Shown piece by piece: positions 46,570 through 56,654 of a stretch of DNA of 64,000 nucleotides. The translations under genes and the position numbers were made by a program. The stretch lies in the NCBI GenBank assembly GCA_001683735.1, contig LUGG01000011.1, positions 496,001 to 560,000 on the forward strand. Reading direction: 5' to 3'. Below the pieces are notes generated by a model. That model saw only the letters and a list, made by a program, of their open reading frames with translations. It searched no databases and was not told the origin of the DNA. Source of the DNA: Grifola frondosa (lineage: Eukaryota; Basidiomycota; Agaricomycetes; Polyporales; Grifolaceae). Within the stretch, counting starts at the first letter, position 1; every line of letters begins with the position of its first letter.

Positions 46570-46628
46570 GTTCAAACATTAATCTGGGTCCACTCGTCTC
46601 CACAGTTCCATTTTCTTCCTTCAGCACC

Positions 46629-48027
46629 ATGTTCGCCGCCATACGCCGCGCGCTTGCAAAACCTGTGGAGCGTGTGGCGTCGCCGCTGTATTATCCACTT
46701 CGAGTCGGCGATGTGATTCGAGAGAGGTATACCATTCTTCGGCAACTTGGTTCCGGTAGACATTCTACGGTGTGGCTTTCAAAGGATAATGTGTGAGCGT
46801 TTACTATTTACCGTCTACTACCATATTAACAATAGTTGTGCCTACTTATTATACTTCTCTGGCAGCTCAGGCTCTGATGTGGCGCTCAAAATAGCTTGTG
46901 CAGATATTTCAGCAGAAGGTCAACACTGTATCAACGAGAATGTATTTCTTGAGCGCGTGCAAACGGCGGACCCTTCTCATCTTGGTTACAGCCATGTGAT
47001 ACATATGCACGAGCACTTTCAACTTACCAGTCCTGTGGGAATCCACAGCTGTACAGTTTTGGACCTCTTAGGACAGGATCTTAATCGGGTTAGATTCGAG
47101 TTTGGGAAGGGGCCTCTTCCAGTCGCCCTTGTGAAGCGAATCACTAAAGACGTTCTCCTTGGCCTCGATTACCTACATCGTTCTTGCGGAATTATCCATA
47201 CAGGTGTGTTTACCAACTCCAATGTTGTCTACATACATGCTCATTTTTCTCCAGACATAAAGCCAGACAACCTTCTGTTTACTCTTCCCGAGAAGGACGT
47301 AAGTGCTCGGTCTACAGAAGGTGGCGCAAGTCCAGCCTCCGGGCCATCTTATGCGGAATCAGTTGGGTCCTCTGTGGTTATCAGCGACCTCGGAGTTGGT
47401 GAGCAGTGCACTTGGCCTGTGAGCGTCTGTGCTGAGTGTACAACAGCTAGCTGGAAGGATGATCCTTTTGATGGTGTCGTGCAAAGCTATTGTTTACGAG
47501 CACCCGAGATTTATCTTCGCGCTCCTTGGGGACCCCCTATTGATATATGGGGTTTTGGATGTGTGGTTCGTGATTTACGCCACTCGACATATTCATTCTG
47601 ACTGGCTCCAGATTTTCGAGCTCGCGACGTGCTCCTTGTTATTCAATCCGCAGAAAACCGAGAAATGGTCTCAGGACGATGATCACCTTGCGCTGATGAC
47701 GGAAGCCTTCGGACCTTTCCCCTCAGCCTTTCTTGCTCGTGGGCTTCACACTAGTCATTTTTTCGACAAATCCGGTATGTACCGTGACAAACAGAACTAT
47801 TGGAACGACGCTCACTTTTTAGTATAGGCGAACTACTTCGTATTCCGAACAACACGCTAAGACGTACGTCTCTCAAAGATATCCTCCGGATTGCTTGCCA
47901 CCTCGATCCTGAAGAGGAGCCGTCGGAGCTGTTCGTCGATTTCCTGTCCAGTATGCTTCGACTGCTTCCTGAGGAGCGACTTCCTGCCTGGAAGCTGGTG
48001 GATCATCCTTGGTTGCATGATGTTTGA
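46629..48027 (+). CDS. SRPK-like serine/threonine protein kinase
   Basis: Kinase of the SR-protein-kinase group. The start at 46629 gives MFAAIRRALAKPVERVASPL, then ILRQLGSGRHSTVWLSKDN and, after an intron, VALKIACADIS with the ATP-anchoring Lys. ADPSHLGYSHVIHMHEHFQL leads to [20 protein letters not shown], the SRPK-style catalytic loop with Asp present, joined across an intron. The metal loop is ISDLGVGE (DLG, as in other SRPKs). The substrate lobe has YCLRAPEIYLRAPWGPPIDI and WGFGCV. The distal part is WSQDDDHLALMTEAFGPFPS, FLARGLHTSHFF and MLRLLPEERLPAWKLVDHPW. All catalytic residues are intact and no frame break was found. Only a short spacer insert splits the kinase, in contrast to classical SRPKs. 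Homologous to the pseudokinase at 37595. Confidence 0.88.
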
Positions 48028-48402
48028 TTGCTCTTGTATGTGTAGGAAACAACTGTGTGATTCATTCGTGCTGATGATCGTTGTATCATCTTTATCGATA
48101 ATCTCTAATCGAATTACAAGACCTAAAACGATGAGCCCAGAGCAAAGAATATCTACCTATGGAGGATCTGTATGTCAGGTTTAAGAGGCCATGAACTCAT
48201 ACGTAGGCCAACTTGACGTGTGTCGTCACACACTGCGATGCGTTCGAGTTTCGACGAGTCATCGTCAGTCACGGGACCGCGCTTCCGCTGAACCTTGAAC
48301 ACGTTGGCCCTTGGGCACAGCCCGGGAGACTTCGACATGCAAACTCGCCCTTTCACATTATCAATATCGAGAAGGATTATTCACCGCCCACGGTACAAGT
48401 TG
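48028..48402. other. Intergenic region, LRR paralog 3 promoter
   Basis: 375 bases between the kinase stop and the chosen start of LRR paralog 3. An in-frame ATG at 48295 could extend that protein by 36 residues with no family support. Confidence 0.4.
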
Positions 48403-49909
48403 ATGACTCGTTTTGCTACAGACACTAAAGTCGGCTTCTCCGCTGGGTTCAACCGTCGCATGTATACACGAGCCGCCATGTCCGTGTCCTTTCCGTACAA
48501 AAATATCGACACTTCCACTGACAAAGTGACAGAGATTTCTACAGCTCTGCTAGATGATCCCGCATCGATTCCGCAAATAGAGTCTTTCAGGATCACTGAC
48601 GGCCTCGACGACACCGGCGACACCGCGGTCACAGAGGAGGTAGTGTTTTCCGCCTCCAATGCCCTGGAGCATGTACTTCAAACCTTAAGCAAGCAAGGTC
48701 ATCTCAAAGAATTTGAATGGACCGGGACGTGTATTTTTTATACTACTTCGCATCGCTCGCCTCTTGTATGGGATGCCCTTGCTGCAAACGCGCGCATACT
48801 TGAACGGCTCAACTTGGCCTTCTTCTGCGAGGAAGAAGCTAGTTTTGTAATACGACACATCATTTACATCCCCCATCATTGCACAATATTAATTCTCTCG
48901 TACAGATCGCGTTTGCGTCAAATGCGCCGTACTACGCCTTGCGCTCTCTCCGACTCGACTTGGATGCTGCTCATGGATGGGATGGCTCAAATCTCCTCAA
49001 TCTCCTCTCCTCTCTCCCTCATGTTACCTCCCTTTCCCTGATACTCCCTACTTGCTGTGGTGTGGAGAACCTGCCGCTATCATTCACACTTCCAAAACTT
49101 CAGACATTAGTCTATCGTTCGTGCGAGATGGATTCTGATCAGGAGCCGCCCAATTCAACCTTTCTGTCTCGCCATCCCAACATTACGAGTCTTTCCCTCC
49201 ATACTGACCAAGGATTTGATATCTCGGACGCCACCCTACCTAACCTGCGTGCGCTGTCTTATGACCAGTTCGAACTGTCAGAATCACATTCTCCCCTCTT
49301 CTCTCGTTCGCGCCCACTCGTGCACCTTCGACTACACAACTATCTTCCTTCAGAGTTCCCTAGAAAAGAAGACATCGAAAACCTTGCGCCGAGACTTCGT
49401 TGCCTAGAGATTAACTATTTCATTCACATGTTCCGGCAGTGCGCTCTCCCTGCTCTCAACGACTTTTCCGGGAAGTTTCCTCATCTCCGCGAGTTGGGTA
49501 TTACAGCAGAGTCAGGAAACACACTCCCTCCACCTGATCCGCTCTGCGCTCATGATTTGGTACGTATCCTCAGTCTTCATCGCCACATGCTCATTGAGTG
49601 ACATCCAAATTTTATGCTATGCAGGCTAAATTGCTCGCCGCTGTTCAATCCATGGAACTGCCTCAATTGCAGGTTCTTCGGCTGAAAGACAGCGCTGGGA
49701 AGCCTCTTCCCGCCGAGTTCAATCTTGCGAATCTTCCTCCAGTTCCGTCGACTCTTCAATACATCCGGTGGGATGTGGGTGGTACTCGTCAACTCTACAG
49801 GATAGAGAGATCGGGGAAGAAGACGATCGCCGTCGAATGCGAGCCACTTCCTGTGCGGGGGAGAGAGTGGACGGACGAGAGTGTGCTGGACCACATGCTC
49901 TCGACTTAA
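48403..49909 (+). CDS. LRR-type protein (paralog 3)
   Basis: Third member of the family, on the plus strand. The start at 48403 (MTRFATDTKVGFSAGFNRRM) was chosen because it places YKNIDTSTDKVTEISTALL at the same distance from the N-terminus as in paralogs 1 and 2. Shared blocks: PQIESFRITDGLDD, LKEFEWTGTCIFYT, ARILERLNLAFF, LRSLRLDLDAAHGWDGSNLL, VTSLSLILPTCCGVENLPLS, FLSRHPNITSLSLHTDQGF, FPHLRELGITAESGNTLPPP, LPPVPSTLQYIRWDVGGTRQ and the terminal GREWTDESVLDHMLST. Two or three introns; joins are in frame. More divergent than paralogs 1 and 2 are from each other. No F-box seen. Confidence 0.76.
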
Positions 49910-50208
49910 CAAGTTATTTCTGAACAGAATATGTTGACGTTATGAGCTGGAACTCTCTTTTGTAGTAAATGCTCCACTCTCCCCAGTCACAAAATCCTCG
50001 TCTCTGCCTGCGCAGGCGCTCTCGATCGAAGCTCGTCGCGCGCGAGAAGCCTACTGTCATAACCAAATGGTCTTACCGCGTGATCTGTACCTTTCTTTTG
50101 TTCTTAAGCCTCGGCATCAGCTTTGATCGCATTCGTGGCTATCGCCAATGTCGCGCTATTGAAGTTGAAGAATACATTTTCATACACATATATAGACCTC
50201 CGATCTCG

Positions 50209-52328
50209 CTACTTTTCTTCAATAGAGTGGTTGCTTTTCTGATCAATGTTGGGAAGCGGTCCAACAAAACATTGCGCGCCGACAGCACCCATGAACCCGT
50301 TGCAAAGACAAATACCGCCTGGGATAGTGGTACACGCCAATAGGGAGCGTCGCGGTCGCCTGGGTGGCGTTCGTCGTGGTGCTGTTGTGTTCTCCTCCAA
50401 CTGCAGAAGAGATAAGTGCCGCGTCTCATAGCACACACGATTATTTCACGCAGCAGATTCTGACATGGTCTGGCAGATTATGCTGTAGTGCTTATCATGT
50501 GAGAATGGACCGGGGACAAGCTTATGTCTCCCAGACGTGATACGCAGGAATATGGGTGTTGCGTAGCACGTGTAGAGGCCTATAAATGAGGCTCTGGAGA
50601 CTCATTGTCAGCTACGTTTCATAAACCAAACATTCATACCAACCGTGCTAAAGATGAGAATGCTGTAGTGGAAAATCCAAGCAGACCGCAGATAGCGGCG
50701 AGCACCATGACGAGCCACACAGCGTTGACCGGGGTTTGGGTCTGCCTATTGATTTTTTTTCCACCGTCGCGAGCCAGGCAGCGCATTGTCCCGAGCGAAT
50801 GCGGACACGGCGAGCGATGCGTCGATGCCCTGAGCAGCGCCACACAAAAACTATAGCAGAGTGCATTACCCGCCACATGAACGTCATCGAGCCCGGAGAA
50901 AGCGTCATGCGCACCTGCACAGTCAAGATCAGGCACCAAATCGCCAGTATGCCCTTCTTTCGGAGGACGTTGAGCAGCAGCTGGCCCATGGGTAGTGCCT
51001 AATTCTGTTTCGAGGAGTGCGGGTGTTGAAACTGTGGCAAAAGATGCTGAAATCTGGAATATCCAGTCCATTCCACCAACGGCAGCTACAGACACGAGGA
51101 TCGCGATGAGAGCTGCCCGGGCGGCACTGCCATCTCCTGGGATATAGGAGCAGCAGAATCATCTAAGATGTTCGAGAGAAGTATGAAATTGGATTGCATG
51201 ACCTCATGAGTCCAATAACTTCTAACAGCAAATGCCAACAGGGAGCCATGAATGATAATAAGAATGGCCATCCATCTGGTTGCGAAAGAAATTCTTGAAC
51301 AGGAGATACCCGTGGCAAATTTCTGACGCACCATTCGCCCAACCGGTGTTCTTCTCGAATAACGTAAATGTGTCCTTTGTCGATAGTGTATGGTCACCAG
51401 AGCCGACAAGCAATGTAATGATCGCAACAACAGCTGTGCGACTTTGAGATCGTCAGCTCCAAGCCATTCAGATCATGGGTATGTAGATGACTTTCCGTCA
51501 GCAAGCCGTAAAACAGATTCAGCGGCGCAAGAATTCTGGTCCCGGCAGAGCACACGAAGCCATGAACAAAGAGAATAGCTATCAGAATCCCGTATGTAGG
51601 CCCGGAGCTTAATATGACGGAGCCATTCGTGCTAACGGCAATAGCGGTGGTGATCATCTGTGCTCTGCCGATCAGGTGAGCGACACGTGAAGCGAACAGC
51701 AAAATTTCCATTTTTACACCGTGCAGTCAATGGAACACGCCAAAGTCACTTGGCCAATAATATTGGCCCAGCCGGTTATCCAGATTGCCAATGCAGAATA
51801 CGTCTCTGGCGCGAGCCTTGCGGAGAAGTAATAGAGACCAGCACTTGTCCTGTTCGGAAGGATCAGCAGACATATGATCCGAAAGAAGGTGATGTCGAGG
51901 ATACTTGCGGCATCGAGGACACCGACTTTGCCATGGATGCGGCAATGCACACGACAAATAGGCGGGATAAGCCATTCGAAACCCATACCAACGTGCACCA
52001 CCTACGTTGCAATCAGGCAAGCTATCGCCACGATCGCAAAGGCGAACGCACCTGAGCGGCCATGATAGAGAACGAAAATGCGACTGTCTCTATGAGCTTG
52101 ACATCATCAAATGTTCAAGCTGATTCGTTGCTAGATAGACAAGCATTCTACAGAAATTTCTCGTTTAAATTTCCCCTTATAGCCGAGTTCTGTTAGTCGT
52201 GCATCGTCGATGTCAGTAATGATGATGGCTGTGATTTCCGACGTCTCGGAAACCTCGACCAAAGGAGAAGCGAAGCTATGGGCATGTTCAGGTCTGGCTA
52301 GCATGTAGTGAACACGGAAGACGGACAA
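50209..52328 (-). CDS. Amino-acid permease (APC superfamily, GABA-permease-like), rearranged
   Basis: Twelve-span transporter of amino acids or GABA. The N-terminus from 52328 contains ELGYKGKFKREIS, joined by splicing to LIETVAFSFSIMAAQ, a hallmark of the family. It is followed by AASMAKSVSSMP, TSAGLYYFSARLAPETYSAL, WITGWANIIGQVTLACSID, ITTAIAVSTNGSVILSSGPT, VGSGDHTLSTKDTFTLFE, ISASFATVSTPALLETELGT, INRQTQTPVNAVWLVMVLAA, IGLYTCYATPIFLRITSGRH and KLVPGPFS. The next span is missing from the minus strand and lies inverted at 50319-50499. The minus strand then resumes AVFVFATGSWVLSAR and ends PLPNIDQKSNHSIEEK at 50209. Frame breaks occur near 50271 and in a T run at 50753-50760, with more in 51100-51950. 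A damaged gene, or one scrambled in assembly. Confidence 0.82.
50319..50499 (+). other. 181-bp inverted segment of the permease gene
   Basis: On the plus strand this block reads LG*WYTPIGSVAVAWVAF followed by VVVLLCSPPTAEEI, then a 61-nt intron (50416-50476, GTGCCG...GGCAG), then NYAVVLIM. This is exactly the permease span missing from the minus strand between GPFS (ending at 50500) and AVFVFATGSW (starting at 50318). Reversing the block gives GPFS-LG...NYAVVLIM-AVFVF with both joins in frame. One TAG (50325-50327) stands where the family has Arg. Confidence 0.85.
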
Positions 52329-53120
52329 GAACTCGTCTTGCAGCCCAATGTTCTCGACAACTCAGATAAGGAGTCCACATAGACGACTCTATGAGCGTCC
52401 TTCGAAGGGCGAGTTGCCGAAGGATTCTCACAAGCACGTCGGGACCACACTGCAGTATGGTCAAGAGGAAAAAACAACAGTAGTATGCATTCATACCGAA
52501 CGTTTTACGAATTCAATAACTATCAGGTGAACAAGCACTCAGCATCGGCTGACTGGCGCGATGACATGAGCCATATTTACACCTCACGGGTCTTGTGAAA
52601 ACATGTGGCTGTGGAGTAGTTAGGTGAGCCAAATCTGCAAGCCAGCCCAACATCATTTACCTTTCATAAAGCAGATTGTACTGCACATCGTGTGAGGTCA
52701 TATGCTGAATGGACGCAGACTGAACTAGTACTGATGCTGGAAGCTGAGGCTTCAACTGAGGGGCGTCGAGGTCTGGGTCACGATCACGTGCAGACATGTC
52801 ATGAAGATTGTGACACCATCACATCCACCTAGCTTGCCGATGACTTCTATCACCTTGAATATAAATTTATGCAGAGCAAAAGCCTCCGGCTTGTTTCCGT
52901 TGTTAGCTCCTCTCGTGCTGCTTTTTTGAGAACAAACGAGCGCATGCTGCGAATTCGAAGCCACCCTGCCCCCTGGCACCCTTGAGGATATTCCGTGAGT
53001 GCCAATGCCCTAAACGTCATTCCCGGTTGGCCGACGTTTATAAAGGCAGATAGTTAGGCCCCTTCGGTCCAGTTTTGCCTAACATTCCATTGCTTACCTC
53101 TACGACATAATATTTATACC
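52329..53120. other. Intergenic region with divergent promoters
   Basis: About 790 bases between the permease start (-) and the SDR start (+). No gene recognised. A TATA box for the SDR lies at its right end and is listed separately. Confidence 0.5.
53039..53044 (+). promoter_or_regulatory. TATA box of the SDR gene
   Basis: TATAAA in the context CGTTTATAAAGGC, 77 bases upstream of the ATG at 53121; a typical fungal core-promoter position. Confidence 0.6.
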
Positions 53121-54473
53121 ATGAGTCTCGGGCTTTCTGGCAACGGAAATCGTCGGCCGTCTCCTCTCCGTCCAGGGTCTTTCGCATTCGAAAACCCTGT
53201 GACACCTATGGACGACGAAGTTCACCCCGTTATCCATGAAGGCCGAGTTGCAGTCATTACGGGGGCAGCAAGCGGCATCGGTCGCGCTGCCGCCGTAGAA
53301 CTTGCAAAGTGCGTAAACATAACCTCGCAGATCAGTCTCGAGCTGCGCGTATTTTGTCCGATCTCAACGTGATGTCGCAGGATCGGCTTGAAGATCGCAA
53401 TTGCAGACGTCAACGAGGCCGGCCTGCGCGAGACTGGTGCGGAGGTCGCGCAGATCGTTGGCGAGGCGAATGTGCTGGTCGTACCAACCGATGTCAGCCA
53501 GCTCGACCAAGTGGTCCGGCTGCGCGAGAAAGTGTTCGAGGCGTGGGGCGAGGTGAGCTAGCTCAGCCGGGCAAGCCATCGCAATACCTCACTGCCTGCT
53601 GCTGCCTTTTGCGTACTTGGCGTCTCGATATCTAATGACTTCACCACGCGATATGCTGGTCTGTGTAGGTTGGCGTATTAATGAACAATGCCGGGATCGG
53701 TCCCAAGGGTACGTCCTGGGAAGGTTTGGACCAGTGGCACCAGGTGTTCGATGTCAACGTCTTCGGGTGCGTGGTTTTTGCGAGTGTATCTCGTTCTGAG
53801 CACTTATCGCGCGCGCAGAATTGTGAACGTTCAACAAACGTTTGTACCGTCGATGTTGCATCAGGAAAACCGTCGGTCATCATCAACACGGGATCGAAAC
53901 AGGGCATTACGACCTCCGTACGGCTGTCTCCCGTTCCGATCACCGTCTCGATCTCACCCGATGACAGTGGTAACGCGGCGTACAATGCGTCGAAGGCGGC
54001 TGTCAAATCGCTCACGGAAGGTCTCGCGCACGAACTGCGCAACACGCCCAGCGCGAACCTGACACCCCACCTCCTAATGTATGTAGTCGCTTCGCAGCTC
54101 ATCGTATATTTTCTAACGATGCCTGTAGCCCCGGCTGGGTCTACACCGGGTTGACCGGTGCAGCTCCAGGAAAGGAGAAGCCCGCGGGCGCATGGACGGC
54201 ACAAGAGACTGTTCTGTACATGGTTCGTTTCTTGCATCACATCCGTCAAGGTCACTCTCGTAATCCCTATTTCTGCAGCTCGACGCAGTGCGCCAAGGCA
54301 AATTCTATATACTGTGCCCCGATAATGAGACGCGCCGTGAAGTCGATCAACTCCGTATCATGTGGGCTGCAGGCGATGTTGCGGAGGGACGGCCTGCCCT
54401 CAGCCGGTGGCATCGGGATTACAAGGCGCTGTTCGAGGAGTACATCAAGGATGGACTTGCGCAGCTTGACTAA
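53121..54473 (+). CDS. Short-chain dehydrogenase/reductase (SDR)
   Basis: NAD(P)-dependent oxidoreductase with a classical SDR Rossmann fold. The start at 53121 gives MSLGLSGNGNRRPSPLRPGS, an N-terminal extension of about 40 residues, then VAVITGAASGIGRAAAVELA (TGxxxGxG). Next are IADVNEAGLRETGAEVAQ, VVPTDVSQLDQVVRL, GVLMNNAGIGPKG (NNAG), WEGLDQWHQVFDVNVFG and IVNVQQTFVPSMLHQ. The catalytic region reads PSVIINTGSKQGITT (Ser) and GNAAYNASKAAVKSLTEGLA (YxxxK). The end is ALSRWHRDYKALFEEYIKDG with stop at 54471-54473. The frame breaks at 53868-53871 (one C short before PSVII) and the splice join near 53910 is off phase. Five to six introns. Substrate unknown. Confidence 0.88.
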
Positions 54474-56654
54474 AAAGAATCAAGCAGACGGGAGATGTAA
54501 CGTTAGTTGTAGAGTGAAAGAAGAGACTGAGAGTCAATGTTGGTGTAGAAGACGTTTGGGAGTGTAAGAATTATTTGCTCAGTCGCGTGCTTGCTGTCGT
54601 CGCACTATTCTTGTGAAAGTTATCTATTGTTGCGTCTGATTGCTGCATCTTTGGGAAGTTCGAAGTCCACAGCCGAAACGGCTGGACCTGACACAGACAT
54701 CGGTGGACGAGAATACGCAACTGTTCTAATTCCGTTCACCGGGCCAACATGTGCAACCTTTACAAACTACAACATAAAGGAAGAAGAAGCAACATATTCG
54801 CAATGGGATACTAGCTTGTGTACGAACAAACGTTGCGCGTGGGATGCCACATATATACCCATCGCATCTAAAATAAGCATGTCACTGGACCCACGTTCGA
54901 CATATGCATGGACTTGGAGCGTGTTGTAACTGTTCTGTCATGTTATATCAATCAGACGCAGAAGGGTCGCAGACATTTCCATATCCTTGCTTGAAGTGTT
55001 GGCCTAATTTTATTCCTGATGTTTGACCTTGACAACAGTTCACCAAACGTAGACCTATCCGCTGGTGATCACGCACCACACGTCAACGATGACGAAGTCG
55101 GCATATGAGGCGACTTACGTTTGAGCTTGCAACGTTTTCGGTCAAAGAGTAAGACCAAAGTTAGCGGAAATCAGCAAGGAGCATTGCGAGAGATACTTAC
55201 CATTTGCATTGAAGATGTCGCTGTACTTCCTCTCTTGACTTTTGCGACGAGATTACCGAATACAATTGTATGCATATAGGGAAAACCTTCATAGGTCTAG
55301 GGTAACTTGACGTGTACATATCATTAGCTAGCCGATGCTTTTTCAGTGGTGTGCAAATGAGCCCCAATAACGACGAGATAAAGATGCCCGCTGTTCTGTG
55401 AAAAAATGCTCGAGTATTCAAGATATTTGCCTTCGTAAGCTGAACGCACTGTGTGCAAAACCTGAAGCTCCATGGGTGATTTCAGCAAAGGTTGAAATCA
55501 GTCATCACTAGAGCGTGAGCAAACTTAGCCTTCAGATTCGAGAATTGAGACGCGTTTATGGTTTGGAACCAGCCACACGTGTGAGTACACGCTCGCGGCC
55601 GAGTAACAAAACGCGATTGAGTTCGAGTATCCCTTCAGACCAAGAACGCCTTCGCATGGAAAGCGCGCTGTCACAGGTTCACGTGACGGACCTGCGTCGC
55701 AACCGTGACAACTGTCACAGAACATATCTGGGTCCCCTATTTCCGAGGACGAAGGCCTCGTCGCGCTCGCCGCGTGTAGCCCATATAAAAATCATCGCAC
55801 ACTAGGCTTTAGCTTTAAGCTCTGGAACGTTCATGAGGACTCAGCTGACCTCTTCTGTAGCCGTGACTGCCTCGATAAATTCGAAACTGAAGCCGCGTGC
55901 ATTGCGCAGTAAAAATATCATGCAACAAAATTACCACACCATCATAATTCGGAGATGATCCTCGAGCTCTTATACGTGGAGACAGCTGACGGATGCGCGA
56001 CGTTTTATAACACGGCACAACCACGTACCGACAGTTGTTTGGCTCCGAGCAGTACACAAGACATTATTGCATACAATCAGGTGCCCGTCATTGGGGGCAC
56101 CATGGGGACGACGCCCAGGGCGCAAGTCACGACAGCGCCTTGTTGTACATGTTACCGCCGAACATTTGACACCCATCGACTGAGGGTGCACCGGATCTTC
56201 TGGCCATTCGGACGACGACAACTCAGACCACGTTTGAATAGAATAGAATAACTCAAGGTGAGTGCGGAGAATCGTACGAGTAAAGATAGACAACTTGTGG
56301 TCATCATCGCGAGAAGTGAGAACGGTCGGCAAACCGCACGTCGCAGTGAGGACCAGCTTGAGAGCGCCGGGGTCGGACTTGAGTCGGCTATGGGTCGGCA
56401 TTCGCACCGGATCTTTGAGTCGTTTCAGTGCGAACGGCGGCGACAAGTGCTAAGAAGCTATACCGTAATGAAAGTGTCTGGACCTCGTTGTACAGATTTA
56501 ACGCAAGCACAAACTATAAAATGGGGATCATTCTCAGTCTCAGCCTTGAATTATCTCCTCCTATCCTCCACTCTGATTTGCCACTGATATCCTGATTGTT
56601 GAGCACTCGTCGACGCAGCACTCGTCTTCCATTCTCGATTCGTCGACCCTAGCG
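54474..56654. other. Gene-poor region of about 2.2 kb
   Basis: The longest stretch without a recognised gene. Open frames of 60-160 codons occur on both strands (54591-54929 plus, 55970-56446 minus) but none shows family motifs, splice structure or a signal peptide. The right end is the glutamate dehydrogenase promoter. Confidence 0.5.
56515..56521 (+). promoter_or_regulatory. TATA box of the glutamate dehydrogenase gene
   Basis: TATAAAA 140 bases upstream of the ATG at 56655, followed by a pyrimidine-rich stretch (TTATCTCCTCCTATCCTCC), a frequent layout in strongly expressed fungal genes. Confidence 0.55.

Noticed and set aside
49969..50343. 124-codon plus-strand frame with a hydrophobic stretch
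   Set aside because: Its distal half runs antisense to the permease C-terminus (SWVLSAR ... PLPNIDQKS) and it has no family resemblance.
50340..50500. Independent plus-strand membrane-protein gene with IGSVAVAWVAFVVVLL
   Set aside because: It is exactly the permease span missing from the surrounding minus-strand gene, so an inverted piece explains it better than a separate gene.
55970..56446. 158-codon minus-strand frame
   Set aside because: No motif, Arg/Ser/Thr-rich as expected of chance frames, and no splice or start context support.
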